Source: Sideroxyarcus sp.
GTDB lineage: Bacteria > Pseudomonadota > Gammaproteobacteria > Burkholderiales > Gallionellaceae
NCBI GenBank assembly: GCA_030652215.1
Contig: JAUSBC010000087.1
Span: 1 to 62,422, forward strand
Reading direction: 5' to 3'
DNA: 62,422 nucleotides
The translations under genes were made by a program, and so were the position numbers. Below, one piece after another: positions 7,870 through 17,171 of the stretch (position 1 is the first letter of the stretch; the number at the start of each line of letters is the position of its first letter). Below the pieces are notes generated by a model. It searched no databases. It saw only the letters and a program-made list of their open reading frames with translations, and was not told the DNA's origin.

Positions 7870-8838
7870 ATGAAAATCGAATCGCACAAACCGCTGATAG
7901 TGGATGACGCAAGTGAACTTGCAGGCAGGGCGGCTTTTGCGCGCGAGTTCGCCAACTTAAGGCGCGCAACAGATGTATTGCCCGAAAGCGAGTCGTTCAT
8001 GAGAACGGTCGCGGATAACATTCCCGGCCTGGTGGGATACTGGAATACGGAATTGCGCTGCCAATTCGCCAACGCGGCATGCCGCAACTGGTTCGGCCGC
8101 ACGGCGCAGGAAATGCAGGACATACGCCTGCAGGATTTGCTGGGCGAAGCGTTGTACACGCAAAACGAAACCTTTGTGAACGGCGTGCTGAAAGGAAAGG
8201 ATCAGTCCTTCGAATGCACGCTGGTAAAACCTGGTGGCGAGATTGGCTACATGTACACTCAGTTCATCGCCCACAAAGCCGCCGGCAAAGTTAAAGGTTT
8301 CTTCGTCCTGGCGACCGACCTCACAAAAATCAAACAAGCGGAAGAGCGCTTGCGCCACGCGGAAAATGCGGCCATGGTGCAGGCGGGTATGGTCGAACAG
8401 CTCAGAAATCACTGCCGCGATCTGGACACCACCCTGAACACGCTGCTCAAACGCGAAGAAGCCGTGGCCCATGACGAGAAGATTGCCTTGTCGCAGGAAC
8501 TCGAACGCATGATCGTGCCCTTCCTGCAGTTGCTGAAAAAAGACACCCAGGCAACCCGGCAACTGGAAGTGGTCAAGATCATCGAGAGCAACCTGCAGGA
8601 GTTGATTTCCAGCTATGGCCGCTCCGCCGCCTACACGACGGCAACGCGCACCTTGACGCCCAAGGAATTCCAGATTGCATCGCTGGTGCGGCAGGGTCTT
8701 TCATCCAAAGAAATCGCGCTGGCGATGTCCCTGTCTCCGGCCACCATCAGCAATCACCGCAAGCACATCCGCAAGAAACTCGGCTTCGAAACCCGGGCGG
8801 GCAACCTGCAGAGCAAACTGTCTTCGCTGCGCAGCTAG
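7870..8838 (+). CDS. PAS-domain LuxR-family transcriptional regulator
   Basis: The 322-residue protein has a PAS domain (about residues 40-160: MRTVADNIPGLVGYWNTEL, FANAACRNWFG, ending GFFVLATDLTKIKQAEE). A helical linker follows at about 165-250. The C-terminal LuxR-type helix-turn-helix reads LTPKEFQIASLVRQGLSSKE and then SPATISNHRKHIRKKLG. There is no receiver domain, so the signal is probably read by PAS directly. The start is uncertain: the ATG at 7870 has GGGG about 14 nt upstream, and an in-frame ATG at 7795 would add 25 residues. It sits between two c-di-GMP genes and may control them. Confidence 0.85.
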   Translation: MKIESHKPLIVDDASELAGRAAFAREFANLRRATDVLPESESFMRTVADNIPGLVGYWNTELRCQFANAACRNWFGRTAQEMQDIRLQDLLGEALYTQNETFVNGVLKGKDQSFECTLVKPGGEIGYMYTQFIAHKAAGKVKGFFVLATDLTKIKQAEERLRHAENAAMVQAGMVEQLRNHCRDLDTTLNTLLKREEAVAHDEKIALSQELERMIVPFLQLLKKDTQATRQLEVVKIIESNLQELISSYGRSAAYTTATRTLTPKEFQIASLVRQGLSSKEIALAMSLSPATISNHRKHIRKKLGFETRAGNLQSKLSSLRS

Positions 8839-9008
8839 GGAAGCGCCGTTTTCTGCAATGGTCATTTACATGGCCATTCTTCAGCCATATTTCCATTATC
8901 AAAAAGCGGGCGGGAATGCCGGGAAAGCAACATGATTGCAGCCCCGCATGCTGTCCCCGGCATGCGGCAAGCGATTCACGCATCAGGATCTATCACGGAG
9001 GTGAAAAC

Positions 9009-9497
9009 ATGGCTGTTCATGCCGGTGCAATATCGGGTCTTGCCCAAGAAGATTACACGCTGATCGAGGCGGAGCATACGCGCCTGCGCGGCACCATCGA
9101 CAATCTGCGCGACACCTGCCGCAATCTGGAGACAACGCGCGGTTGCTCGGAATGCTCCCGCGAAAAGCTGGGCACGTGCCGCGGGCGTCTGGTCTCTTTC
9201 TTTTACAACATCATGGATTTCTCCGCCAATCACTTCAAGCATGAGGAGTCCATCATGGGCAGGTGGTCGCAGATGAACGACGAATGCGCCGACTTGCACC
9301 GGCATCAGCAAGCCCACCGGGATATCCTGCTGGAGCTGGCGGCACTGGTCGGCGAGGGTGTCATGCTCGACTTGCAGGGCAGCACGGCGCATGCATACCG
9401 GCGCCTGTATCTTGGGGTGGGGGATTTGTTCGAGCAGCACGAGCGCCTGTTTGACGACCCGTTCATTCGTTCGACCAGCGGCGGGGCTTCGCGTTGA
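9009..9497 (+). CDS. Hemerythrin-like protein with Cys-rich insert
   Basis: The 162-residue cytoplasmic protein keeps the hemerythrin metal-ligand pattern: an early His (EAEHTRLRG), HFKHEESIM, HRHQQAHRD and QHERLFDD. These would bind an O2-reactive diiron centre. Between the first two motifs is a Cys cluster (TCRNLE, then CSECSREKLGTC) that ordinary bacteriohemerythrins lack; it could bind metal or sense redox state. The start is firm, with GGAGGTG just upstream of the ATG. Lying between a PAS-LuxR gene and a diguanylate cyclase, it may supply O2 or redox input, or protect the oxygen-sensitive hydrogenase. Both ideas are inference. Confidence 0.75.
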   Translation: MAVHAGAISGLAQEDYTLIEAEHTRLRGTIDNLRDTCRNLETTRGCSECSREKLGTCRGRLVSFFYNIMDFSANHFKHEESIMGRWSQMNDECADLHRHQQAHRDILLELAALVGEGVMLDLQGSTAHAYRRLYLGVGDLFEQHERLFDDPFIRSTSGGASR

Positions 9498-9531
9498 TAA
9501 TCAGGTAAGGTGAAGTTTGAAGTATGAACTT

Positions 9532-9708
9532 CAACCCCCTCCAGCTCCCCCTTATCAGGGGGAGAGCAGAGTCTGCTCCTCCCCTGATAAGGGGAGGCTG
9601 GGAGGGGTTGGTGTATCTGTGCTTCTAACTTCAAACATAATCTGGTCGAACCAATAATCCGGCAGCATCGTTGTCACTGTTGGGCACGCTACGCTTTGCC
9701 CAACCTAC
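9532..9708. repeat. R4 palindromic repeat followed by inverted R1 copy
   Basis: Positions 9532-9612 form an R4 element: CCCCCTCCAGCTCCCCC, TTATCAGGGGGAG, then the complementary CTCCCCTGATAAGGGG and GGGAGGGGTTGG. This can fold into a long hairpin. An R1 copy in reverse orientation follows at 9679-9708. The repeats lie between convergent genes and may act as a transcription stop for both, though no T-run is evident. Confidence 0.8.
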
Positions 9709-9770
9709 ACATCTAATTCAGCGGAGTAGTTTCCGTCCAAGCGGGGTGCGCTTGCGCACCCCGCTTGCGT

Positions 9771-10790
9771 TCAGGCTTGCGATGGCATGGTGTACAGCAG
9801 CGGGCCCGGCTTCAGATCGAAGTGCGTGAAGCCGTTGCGTCCCGAGTTCTTGATGCGGTACATGGCCATGTCCGCGCGGTGCAGCAGGCTGTCCGCATCC
9901 TCGCCGTCGTTCGGGTAGACGCCGATGCCGATGCTGGCGGAAACCTGCAGTTCGTGGCCGTCGATATGCAGCGGCTGCGTGCAGACTTCCAGAAATTTCT
10001 GCGCGACATGGTTGGCCGCCTCGGGATGGGAAAGCGAGGGCAGGATGACGGTGAATTCGTCGCCGGCCAGCCGCGCCAGCGTGTCTTCTTCGCGCAGGCA
10101 TGCTTTCATGCGTTGTGTCATGCCGACCAGTACGCGGTCGCCCATCTTGTGTCCCAGTGTGTCGTTGATCTGCTTGAAATGGTCGAGGTCGATGAACATC
10201 ACGGCCAGCATCTGCTTGTCGCGGCGCGCATGGTTAATGGACATGTTCAGACGGTCCAGGAACAGCCGCTGGTTGGGCAGACCGGTGAGCCCGTCGTAGT
10301 AAGCCAGATACCGCAGGCGCTCGAGTATGGATTCCTGCGTGTGCGCGTCGGAGAAGATGCCCACATAGTGCGTCACCTGCTGGCGTTCGTCTTTCACGGC
10401 GTTGATGCTCAGCCATTCCGGGTAGATGTCGCCGCTTTTGTGCCGGTTCCAGATTTCCCCCTGCCATTGGCCGCAGCGGTTCAGCGTTTCCCACATTTCG
10501 CGGTAGAAAGCGATTCCGTGATGCCCGGATTTGAGCAGGGCGGGCGTTTTGCCCAGGGACTCGCCGGCCGAGTAGCCGGTGGTGATTTCGAAGGCCGGAT
10601 TGACCGTGCGGATGACTTTGTTCGCATCGGTGATCATGATGCCTTCCGACATGCCGTTGATGATGCGCGCGGTCAGGCAGGAGGCTACACCCAACTGCCG
10701 TTGCATTTCGCCCATCTTGAGTTTGAGATCGTCCAGTTCGAGCAGGTGCTCGCGCAAGTCGCTTTGTTCCGTAACTTCATTCGTGGTCAT
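9771..10790 (-). CDS. PAS-GGDEF diguanylate cyclase
   Basis: The 339-residue protein has a short coiled start, a PAS domain (about 45-160: IINGMSEGIMITDANKVIRT, TGYSAGESLGK, EIWNRHKSGDIYPEWL) and a GGDEF domain. The signature is AGDEF at about 242-246, a variant found in active cyclases. The REED inhibitory site lies five residues upstream. There is no membrane segment and no EAL domain, so it is predicted to make c-di-GMP in the cytoplasm. I chose MTTNEV at 10790; the longer frame has a poor N-terminus. It is transcribed away from the pilus operon on the other strand. Confidence 0.9.
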   Translation of the reverse strand: MTTNEVTEQSDLREHLLELDDLKLKMGEMQRQLGVASCLTARIINGMSEGIMITDANKVIRTVNPAFEITTGYSAGESLGKTPALLKSGHHGIAFYREMWETLNRCGQWQGEIWNRHKSGDIYPEWLSINAVKDERQQVTHYVGIFSDAHTQESILERLRYLAYYDGLTGLPNQRLFLDRLNMSINHARRDKQMLAVMFIDLDHFKQINDTLGHKMGDRVLVGMTQRMKACLREEDTLARLAGDEFTVILPSLSHPEAANHVAQKFLEVCTQPLHIDGHELQVSASIGIGVYPNDGEDADSLLHRADMAMYRIKNSGRNGFTHFDLKPGPLLYTMPSQA

Positions 10791-11107
10791 AGTCTTACCC
10801 CGCTGTTCGCGCGGCGCTGTGCCGCGGCTGTGTGATGACTTCTGCGACAAGACTCTAGCGCGCACGGCCGGCCGCTGATATCAGCTAACGACTTCATTTT
10901 TATGCCGTCCATGCGGTAGTGGCGCCCTGCTGTGCGGAAGCAGTCAAGCGCCGCTTCCGGCGCGCCGCTGCACGATTGCTGCCGGCCTTCAAATGCAAAA
11001 TACAGTGCTGTGCTTACGCGTAAATACAGTTCGCCGCCCAGAGCATGTTTGTGCAGACGACGTTAAGGTGATACCCGTCGAATTTCCTGCCACGGAGCAT
11101 GCCGCAA
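10791..11107. other. Divergent intergenic region between cyclase and gspG-like gene
   Basis: This 317-nt gap must hold promoters for the cyclase (minus) and the pilus operon (plus). I see a GC-rich hairpin GCGCCGCTTCCGGCGC near 10950, but no promoter I can name with confidence. GGAG at 11094-11097 is the ribosome site of the next gene. Confidence 0.5.
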
Positions 11108-11557
11108 ATGAAAAATACGCATTCCAGTTGTGCTTTGCCTGGCTCACGTCCCCGCAGTCGCAAGGGGTTTACCCTGCTCGAACTGCTGGTGGTGATGGTG
11201 ATCATCGGCCTGCTGGCGGGCTATGTGGGGCCGCGCTATTTCTCGCAGATCGGCAAGTCCGAAATCAAGGCGGCGCGCGCGCAGGCGGATGCGCTGGGCA
11301 AGGCGCTGGACCAGATGCGCCTGGATACGGGGCATTACCCGGGCACGGAAGACGGCCTGGCGGCACTGGTCACACAGCCGGCCAACGAACCCAGATGGGA
11401 CGGTCCCTACCTGAGCAAGAACGTGCCGCCCGACCCTTGGGGCAATCCATACGTCTACAAGTTTCCCGGCGACAACGCGGAGTACGACCTGCTCTCGTAC
11501 GGCAAGGACGGCAAGCCCGGCGGCGAGGGTGAGGCCGCGGATATCACCAATTGGTGA
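11108..11557 (+). CDS. gspG: GspG-like major pseudopilin
   Basis: The 149-residue prepilin has a leader ending RSRKG, then the processed end FTLLELLVVMVIIGLLAG, with Glu5 in place. The C-terminal half carries GspG hallmarks: TGHYPGTEDGLAALVTQP, PYLSKNVPPDPWGNPYVY and DLLSYGKDGKPGG, the last being the calcium-site loop. The major pseudopilin builds the piston of type II secretion. The ATG at 11108 has GGAG 10 nt upstream; the ATG at 11099 is too close to it. An R1 doublet separates this gene from the rest of the operon. Confidence 0.92.
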   Translation: MKNTHSSCALPGSRPRSRKGFTLLELLVVMVIIGLLAGYVGPRYFSQIGKSEIKAARAQADALGKALDQMRLDTGHYPGTEDGLAALVTQPANEPRWDGPYLSKNVPPDPWGNPYVYKFPGDNAEYDLLSYGKDGKPGGEGEAADITNW

Positions 11558-11584
11558 AGCGAGTGCGGTGCTGTCATGCAGGAC

Positions 11585-11667
11585 GTAGGTTGGGCAAAGC
11601 GTAGCGTGCCCAACATTGTTCGTGGTGATTGAAGCCGTTGGGCACGCTACGCTTTGCCCAACCTACG
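11585..11667. repeat. R1 inverted doublet between gspG and gspF
   Basis: A direct R1 copy at 11585-11614 and an inverted copy at 11638-11667, 23 nt apart, form a BIME/REP-like pair. It could lower expression downstream of the abundant pseudopilin by stabilising or ending the gspG transcript. Confidence 0.85.
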
Positions 11668-11743
11668 AGAAGAGGCTTTGCAATTCTGGTTGCGGCTTGT
11701 CCGGCTTAGATAAATAAAACAGTAATCAACAGGAGGCGCAGTC

Positions 11744-12934
11744 ATGCAGTACGAGCTTAAGGTGTTGCGCGGAAACGAAGGGCTGCTGGCGATCACGCTG
11801 GATGCGGCCGATGCGGCCGATGCCGAGGCGCATGCCCGGGCCCAGGGCTATACCGTCGTTGCGGCCACAGCCATGCGGCACTGGCGCGCCTGGCAACCGT
11901 GGCGGCAGTCCGGTTTTCCGCTGGCGATGTTCAGCCAGGAGCTGGTGGCGCTGCTGGAGGCGGGCCTGTCCCTGATCGAGGCGCTGGAGGCGCTGGCCGA
12001 GAAGGAAGCGCAGGCGGAGGTGCGCAAGACGCTGACGCAGATCATTGCAGCACTGTACGAGGGGCGCAGTTTCTCGTACGCGCTGGAGCAGCTGCCCGGG
12101 GATTTTCCCGCGCTGTATGTGGCCACCGTGCGCGCCAGCGAAAAGACCGGTTCGCTGGCCGAAGTGCTGTCGCGCTACATCGTGTACCAGACGCAGATGG
12201 ACGGGATACGGCGCAAGGTGATCACTTATTCGATCTATCCCGTCATCCTGCTGGTGGTGGGCGGGCTGGTGATGCTGTTCCTGATGGCCTTCGTCGTGCC
12301 GCGTTTCAGCCATATTTACGCGGACATGGGCGGCGACCTGCCGTTCATGTCGCGCATGCTGATGCACTGGGGACAGTTGCTCGAAGCGCACGGGCGCCTG
12401 TTTGCAGTCGGGACGGCAGCATTGTGCGGCGGTCTGCTGTTCGCCGCCTCGCGGCCCGCATTCCGGCAGCAACTGGCGCGCAAGCTGTGGCAAATGCCCG
12501 CACTGGGCAAGCGCATGCAGGTGTACCAGATGGCGCGTTTCTACCGTTCGCTGGGCATGCTGTTGCAGGGCGGCATGCCGATTCTCGCGGCGCTGCAACT
12601 GGTGGGCGGTTTGCTGCAGGAGTCGATGCGCGAACAACTGGCGCTGGCCGCGACGGGCATCCGCGAAGGCTGCTCCATCTCGCAGGCAATGGATAAACAC
12701 GGGCTGGTCACGCCGCTTGCTCTGCGCCTGCTGCGCGTGGGCGAGCGCACCGGGCAGATGGGTTCGATGATGGAACGCATCGCGGCCTTTTACGAGGAAG
12801 AAACCGCCCGCTGGGTGGAACGCTTCGTCAAGTTGCTGGAGCCGCTGCTGATGACGGCGGTGGGACTGGTGATCGGGATCGTCGTGGTGCTGATGTACTT
12901 TCCGATTTTCGAGCTTGCCGGGAGCATTCAATGA
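11744..12934 (+). CDS. gspF: GspF/PilC-family inner-membrane platform protein
   Basis: The 396-residue protein has the duplicated T2SSF domain, seen as FSQELVALLEAGLSLIEALE and FYRSLGMLLQGGMPILAALQ. Membrane segments lie near residues 165-190, 220-240 and 365-390. It is the cytoplasmic-membrane platform that couples the ATPase to pseudopilus assembly. AGGAGG lies 9 nt before the ATG. Its stop overlaps the gspE start by 4 nt. Confidence 0.92.
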   Translation: MQYELKVLRGNEGLLAITLDAADAADAEAHARAQGYTVVAATAMRHWRAWQPWRQSGFPLAMFSQELVALLEAGLSLIEALEALAEKEAQAEVRKTLTQIIAALYEGRSFSYALEQLPGDFPALYVATVRASEKTGSLAEVLSRYIVYQTQMDGIRRKVITYSIYPVILLVVGGLVMLFLMAFVVPRFSHIYADMGGDLPFMSRMLMHWGQLLEAHGRLFAVGTAALCGGLLFAASRPAFRQQLARKLWQMPALGKRMQVYQMARFYRSLGMLLQGGMPILAALQLVGGLLQESMREQLALAATGIREGCSISQAMDKHGLVTPLALRLLRVGERTGQMGSMMERIAAFYEEETARWVERFVKLLEPLLMTAVGLVIGIVVVLMYFPIFELAGSIQ

Positions 12935-14631
12935 ACATGGCGGCGACGGACCACATTCTCGCGGGACAGGCGATTTCGGCGCATCAGGTGCGGCTGGCCC
13001 GCATCATGGCCGCGCAGGCGAAACGCAGCGTGGTCGAGGTGCTGGAGGAACAACTGGCGCTGGGCAAGATTAAATTCGTCGATGCGCTGGGCCACATGTT
13101 CCACTTTCCGGTGTACGGCGTGGAGGAGTTGAACAAGCTGGTGCCCGCATTCGACGTGCTGTCCTTTGCCGAGGCACAGGAGCGGGAATGCGTCGCGTTG
13201 CGCGACGGCGACGGGCGGCTGTTCGTGATTATGGGCGACCCCTTTAATGCGGGCCTGCAGACATGGGCGGAGCTGCGCATCGTGGAGGATTTCGACTGGG
13301 GGCTGGCCCACAACGCGGATGTCGCCGCGTATCTGGCGCACCATGAGGAATCGCTGAGCGCCATGCAAAGCCTGCAGGTCGTGGCGGGCAAGCGCGCAAC
13401 GCCGGATGAAAACGTCGAAGAATTGTCGCTGCGGACCATCAGCGGCGACATCAGCCCGGTGGTCAAGCTGGTGCACTCGACGCTGTACGACGCGCTCAAG
13501 TGCGAAGCCAGCGACATCCATTTCGAAACCGGCGCGTCCGGTCTGGAAATCAAATATCGCATCGACGGTGTGCTGACCGTGGCCGGTTCGGTGGCGGGAC
13601 AGGACATGGCGGAGCAGGTGATCTCGCGCATCAAGGTGATCTCCGGCCTGGACATTGCCGAGCGGCGCATCCCTCAGGACGGCCGCTTCAAGGTGTCGAT
13701 ACAGCAGCACGAGGTGGATCTGCGCGTGTCCATCATGCCCAGCATCCTCGGCGAAGACGCGGTGCTGCGCATTCTCGACAAGCAGACGCTGTCCGACCAG
13801 ATCAAGGGCCTGCGTCTTGATTACCTGGGCTTCGATGCGGCGTCCATCGCCACGCTGCGCCGTCTTTCGAGCGAACCCTACGGCATGGTGCTGGTCACCG
13901 GACCGACCGGTAGCGGCAAGACGACGACGCTGTATGCGGCCATCTCGGAAATTAATAACGGGCAGGACAAGATCATCACCATCGAGGACCCGGTCGAGTA
14001 CCAGTTGCACGGCGTGCTGCAGATTCCCGTCAACGAGAAAAAGGGCCTCACCTTCGAACGCGGCCTGCGTTCCATCCTGCGCCACGACCCGGACAAGATC
14101 ATGGTCGGGGAAATCCGCGATCCGGAAACCGCGCAGATCGCGGTGCAGTCCGCACTGACCGGCCACCTGGTGTTCACCACCGTGCACGCCAATAACGTGT
14201 TCGACGTCATCGGGCGTTTCATGCACATGGGCATTGATCCCTACAGTTTCGTTTCCGCGCTCAACGGCATTCTCGCGCAGCGCCTGATACGCGTGAACTG
14301 CACGCAATGCGCGGCCGACGTGCATCCCGGCGAGGCGCTGCTCAGGGAGTCGGGCATAGACGCGGCTGCGGCGGCCACGGCGAAATTCCGCGCCGGGCGC
14401 GGCTGCACTGCCTGTCGCGGCACCGGCTACAAGGGACGCAAGGCCATTGCCGAGATACTCAACATGAACGACGAAATCCGCGAACTCATCATCGCCCGGA
14501 AACCGCTGCGTCTGGTGCGCGAGGCGGCCAGGCGCGGCGGCACGCGCTTCCTGCGCGAAGGCGCGCTGGCCATGGCGTTTCGCGGCGAAACCACTTTACA
14601 GGAGATCAATCGTGTCACTTTCGTTGCGTGA
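12931..14631 (+). CDS. gspE: GspE/PilB-family assembly ATPase
   Basis: This 566-residue secretion ATPase has an N-terminal GspE domain (residues 1-150). The core carries Walker A GPTGSGKTT at about 324-332, the Asp box ITIEDPVEY, Walker B IMVGEIRDPETA and the His box LTGHLVFTTVHAN. A zinc site near the C-terminus is formed by CTQC and CTACRGTGYKGR. It powers pseudopilus extension at the inner membrane. It overlaps gspF upstream, and the next gene starts inside its last codons. Confidence 0.94.
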   Translation: MNMAATDHILAGQAISAHQVRLARIMAAQAKRSVVEVLEEQLALGKIKFVDALGHMFHFPVYGVEELNKLVPAFDVLSFAEAQERECVALRDGDGRLFVIMGDPFNAGLQTWAELRIVEDFDWGLAHNADVAAYLAHHEESLSAMQSLQVVAGKRATPDENVEELSLRTISGDISPVVKLVHSTLYDALKCEASDIHFETGASGLEIKYRIDGVLTVAGSVAGQDMAEQVISRIKVISGLDIAERRIPQDGRFKVSIQQHEVDLRVSIMPSILGEDAVLRILDKQTLSDQIKGLRLDYLGFDAASIATLRRLSSEPYGMVLVTGPTGSGKTTTLYAAISEINNGQDKIITIEDPVEYQLHGVLQIPVNEKKGLTFERGLRSILRHDPDKIMVGEIRDPETAQIAVQSALTGHLVFTTVHANNVFDVIGRFMHMGIDPYSFVSALNGILAQRLIRVNCTQCAADVHPGEALLRESGIDAAAAATAKFRAGRGCTACRGTGYKGRKAIAEILNMNDEIRELIIARKPLRLVREAARRGGTRFLREGALAMAFRGETTLQEINRVTFVA

Positions 14632-15457
14632 GGAATTGCGGGTGGTGCTGTATCCGGAGCGCGTGCTGATGCTGCGCATCGGGCGCGAGTTGACGCGCCG
14701 CGGGATGGTGCGCAGGGTGATCGAGACGCGGACCGTCCCCTGTGCCGCTGCGGAAGGCGCAGATGCGGCATGGAGCGCCGCCATCGCCACACTGGCGGCG
14801 GAACTGCCGGCGCTGGCGTACAACACCGCGTTCGCGACCGTCATCCTGTCCAACCATTTCATGCGCTACGCGCTGGTGCCGTGGAGCGCCGCGCTGAAAA
14901 ATGCGGCGGAAGAAGCGGTCTATACGCGGCATTTCTTCCGGCAGTTGTACGGCACCGCCGCCGAGTCGTGGGACTTGCGCCTGAACCCGGACCGTCCCGG
15001 CGCCGCGCAGTTGGCCAGCGCGCTGGACGGCAGGCTGGCGCAGGCCGTGCGCACCGCGTTCGACGATGCGGGGATACGTCTGCGCTCGATACAGCCCGGT
15101 CTGATGGCGGCCTACAACAGTTGCCGCGACAGGCTGCAGGCGGGTAGCGCGTGGTTCGTGCTGTTCGAGCCGGGCAATCTGTGCGTGGCCCTGTTGCAAC
15201 AGGGAGCCTGGCGCAGCATCCGCACTTTGCGCGCGCGCGGTGATTGCTGCGCAAACCTGCCGCATATCCTGGAGCGGGAGTCTTGCCTGACGGAACACGA
15301 GGCGGGTACTGACGAAGTATTCCTGTGGGCGCCGGAGATCGAAAAGCCGGTGCTGCCGCAGGGCGGCAGGTGGAAGCTGCACGCGCTGCAGCCTGCGATA
15401 CATCCCGGGCTGTTGCCGGATTACGACCGGCGCTTTGCCATGGCGATGGGGGGGTGA
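14612..15457 (+). CDS. PilM/GspL-like assembly protein (divergent)
   Basis: The 281-residue cytoplasmic protein starts at a GTG within gspE, with AGGAG 7 nt upstream. Sequence alone does not give a firm family. Its place between the ATPase and PilN/PilO-like genes, and the actin-like feel of the N-terminus (ELRVVLYPERVLMLRIGREL, VPWSAALKNAAEEA), suggest a PilM-like or GspL cytoplasmic-domain role joining ATPase and membrane platform. It has no membrane segment. Confidence is high that it is a gene, moderate for the role. Confidence 0.7.
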   Translation: MSLSLREELRVVLYPERVLMLRIGRELTRRGMVRRVIETRTVPCAAAEGADAAWSAAIATLAAELPALAYNTAFATVILSNHFMRYALVPWSAALKNAAEEAVYTRHFFRQLYGTAAESWDLRLNPDRPGAAQLASALDGRLAQAVRTAFDDAGIRLRSIQPGLMAAYNSCRDRLQAGSAWFVLFEPGNLCVALLQQGAWRSIRTLRARGDCCANLPHILERESCLTEHEAGTDEVFLWAPEIEKPVLPQGGRWKLHALQPAIHPGLLPDYDRRFAMAMGG

Positions 15458-15461
15458 TGCG

Positions 15462-15995
15462 ATGAACGCGCTCTGGCTCGACTACCAACAGGACAGACCC
15501 GCGCACCGGGCGGGGTCGGCGCTGCTGGCGCTGGCATTGCTGCTGCTGATCTTGTCGCTTGCCCGTTACCAGAACCTGAACGCCGAGGCCGAGGACTGGG
15601 AACAGAAGCTGGCGCAGGCCGCGCCCGCGCAAGGGCTGCGGGCTGCCTCCGCCGGACGCGGCGAGCGCGAGGTCAAGGCGCTGGCGCTGGAGGTCAAGCG
15701 CGCCAACGAAGTGCTGCGCCAGCTCACGCTGCCGTGGGAGGAGTTGCTGCAGGGCGTGGAGGCGGCTGCCGACAAGCGCGTGGCTTTGCTGGCGGTGGAA
15801 CCGGATTCGGAAAAACAGGTGGTCAGGATCAGCGGTGAGGCCAGGGATTTTACAGCGTTGATGAACTACATCGCGCGGCTGGACAAGCAGCCGGTGTTCG
15901 GCCCGGTCTATTTGCAAAGCCATCGCGTGATGCTGCGCGATCCCGAGCGGCCCGTGCGTTTTGCGCTGCAGGCCGTCTGGCGGAGTCAGCCATGA
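15462..15995 (+). CDS. PilN-like membrane protein
   Basis: The 177-residue protein has one membrane segment at about residues 22-40 (GSALLALALLLLILSLARY). A coiled region follows (EAEDWEQKLAQ) and then a small periplasmic domain. This plan and its gene position match PilN / GspL periplasmic halves. I set the start at 15462, where GGGGTGATGCG precedes the ATG. Its stop overlaps the next gene by 4 nt. Confidence 0.72.
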   Translation: MNALWLDYQQDRPAHRAGSALLALALLLLILSLARYQNLNAEAEDWEQKLAQAAPAQGLRAASAGRGEREVKALALEVKRANEVLRQLTLPWEELLQGVEAAADKRVALLAVEPDSEKQVVRISGEARDFTALMNYIARLDKQPVFGPVYLQSHRVMLRDPERPVRFALQAVWRSQP

Positions 15996-16606
15996 GACAC
16001 CGCGCGCAGGCATGGTTGCAAACACTGTCCGCTCGCCTGGCGCAACGGCTCGGCGCGGCGCCCGAGCTGCCGCTGCGCTGGACAGCCCGGCGCTGGCTGC
16101 AGATGCTGGGCATTCGCGGCGCGGCGGGCATCGGCCTGTTGTTCGCTGTTTCGGTGTTTCATTTTTCGGCGGTTGCTCACGCGCAAGCGCGCCTGGACGA
16201 GGTGCAACGCAGCGCACTCGAATTGCGCGAATTGACCGGCCAATCGCAGCAAGGAGCGCCACGCTCGCCGGACGAGGAACTCGAACAGTATTACCGGATT
16301 TTTCCGGAAGAGCGCACCTCGCCGCAGTGGCTGGCGAAGCTGGCAAAGCTCGCGGAAAAAAACGGGCTCAGGCTGGATGAGGGCGAATACAAGGCGACGC
16401 AGGACAAGACGGGGCGGCTGATGCGCTTGCAGATTACGCTGCCGGTGAACGGCGAATACCGGCAGATACGCCGCTTTCTCGCCGCGCTGCCTGCGGAAAT
16501 TCCCATCGTCGCGCTGGAGAACGTGCAGTTCAGTCGCCGCAAAGTGGCCGATTCGAACGTGGAGGCCAGAATCAGGCTGGCGCTTTTTATGGGGCAGTCA
16601 TCATGA
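15992..16606 (+). CDS. PilO/GspM-like membrane protein
   Basis: The 204-residue protein has an N-terminal arm, one membrane segment at about 43-63 (GAAGIGLLFAVSVFHFSAV), a coiled stretch and a periplasmic domain at about 95-200 (PQWLAKLAKLAEKNGLRLDE, RFLAALPAEIPIVALENVQF). The domain resembles PilO. It would pair with the PilN-like protein to make the inner-membrane alignment ring. Overlaps both neighbours by 4 nt. Confidence 0.75.
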   Translation: MRHRAQAWLQTLSARLAQRLGAAPELPLRWTARRWLQMLGIRGAAGIGLLFAVSVFHFSAVAHAQARLDEVQRSALELRELTGQSQQGAPRSPDEELEQYYRIFPEERTSPQWLAKLAKLAEKNGLRLDEGEYKATQDKTGRLMRLQITLPVNGEYRQIRRFLAALPAEIPIVALENVQFSRRKVADSNVEARIRLALFMGQSS

Positions 16607-17130
16607 ATAGCAGACGCAACGTGCTCAAGTGGATTGCGCTAGGCGCGATTTTTACGACCGTGATCGCGGCGACTTCGTCCGGAGAAGATGGCACGCCGAA
16701 AGCGGCGCGCGCTTCCGTGGAGTTGCAGGGCGGTGCGGTGTCACCGTTGCGTGCCGAAGCGCGACTGCCCGCACAGGCGCATGTGGAGCTGGAACGGTTG
16801 GCGCGGCCGCAGGCGGAACCGGCGGTGGTTGTCGCCAATGTATTCGGCTCGACCTCCTGGTATGTACCGCCGCCCCCGCCGCCGCCCGCACCGCCGCCGC
16901 CACCGCCGGTTCCGACCGCGCCGCCCATGCCGTTCTCCTATCTCGGGCGCTATGAGGATGCGCCGACGCGGCTGGCCATCCTGACCAGGGGCGAACGGAT
17001 GTACACGGTTGCCGAGGGCGACGTGATCGATAACACGTATCGCATCGAGCGCGTGACATCCACCATGGTGGAGATGACTTACATGCCGTTGAACATCAGA
17101 CAGACGCTGGGCACCGGCGAAGCGTTATGA
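16603..17130 (+). CDS. PilP/GspC-like linker with polyproline stretch
   Basis: The 175-residue protein has an N-terminal membrane anchor (LKWIALGAIFTTVIAAT), a long Ala/Arg-rich arm, a polyproline run (PPPPPPPAPPPPPPVP, about residues 87-102) and a C-terminal beta domain (FSYLGRYEDAPTRLAIL, YTVAEGDVIDNTYRIERV). That domain is like the homology region of PilP and GspC, which contacts the secretin. The proline stretch would span the periplasm. It lies directly before the secretin gene, as expected for this role. Confidence 0.75.
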   Translation: MNSRRNVLKWIALGAIFTTVIAATSSGEDGTPKAARASVELQGGAVSPLRAEARLPAQAHVELERLARPQAEPAVVVANVFGSTSWYVPPPPPPPAPPPPPPVPTAPPMPFSYLGRYEDAPTRLAILTRGERMYTVAEGDVIDNTYRIERVTSTMVEMTYMPLNIRQTLGTGEAL

Positions 17131-17171
17131 ATATATCTGACAACCATTATTCTCATTCGGGGGTGGGCAAT

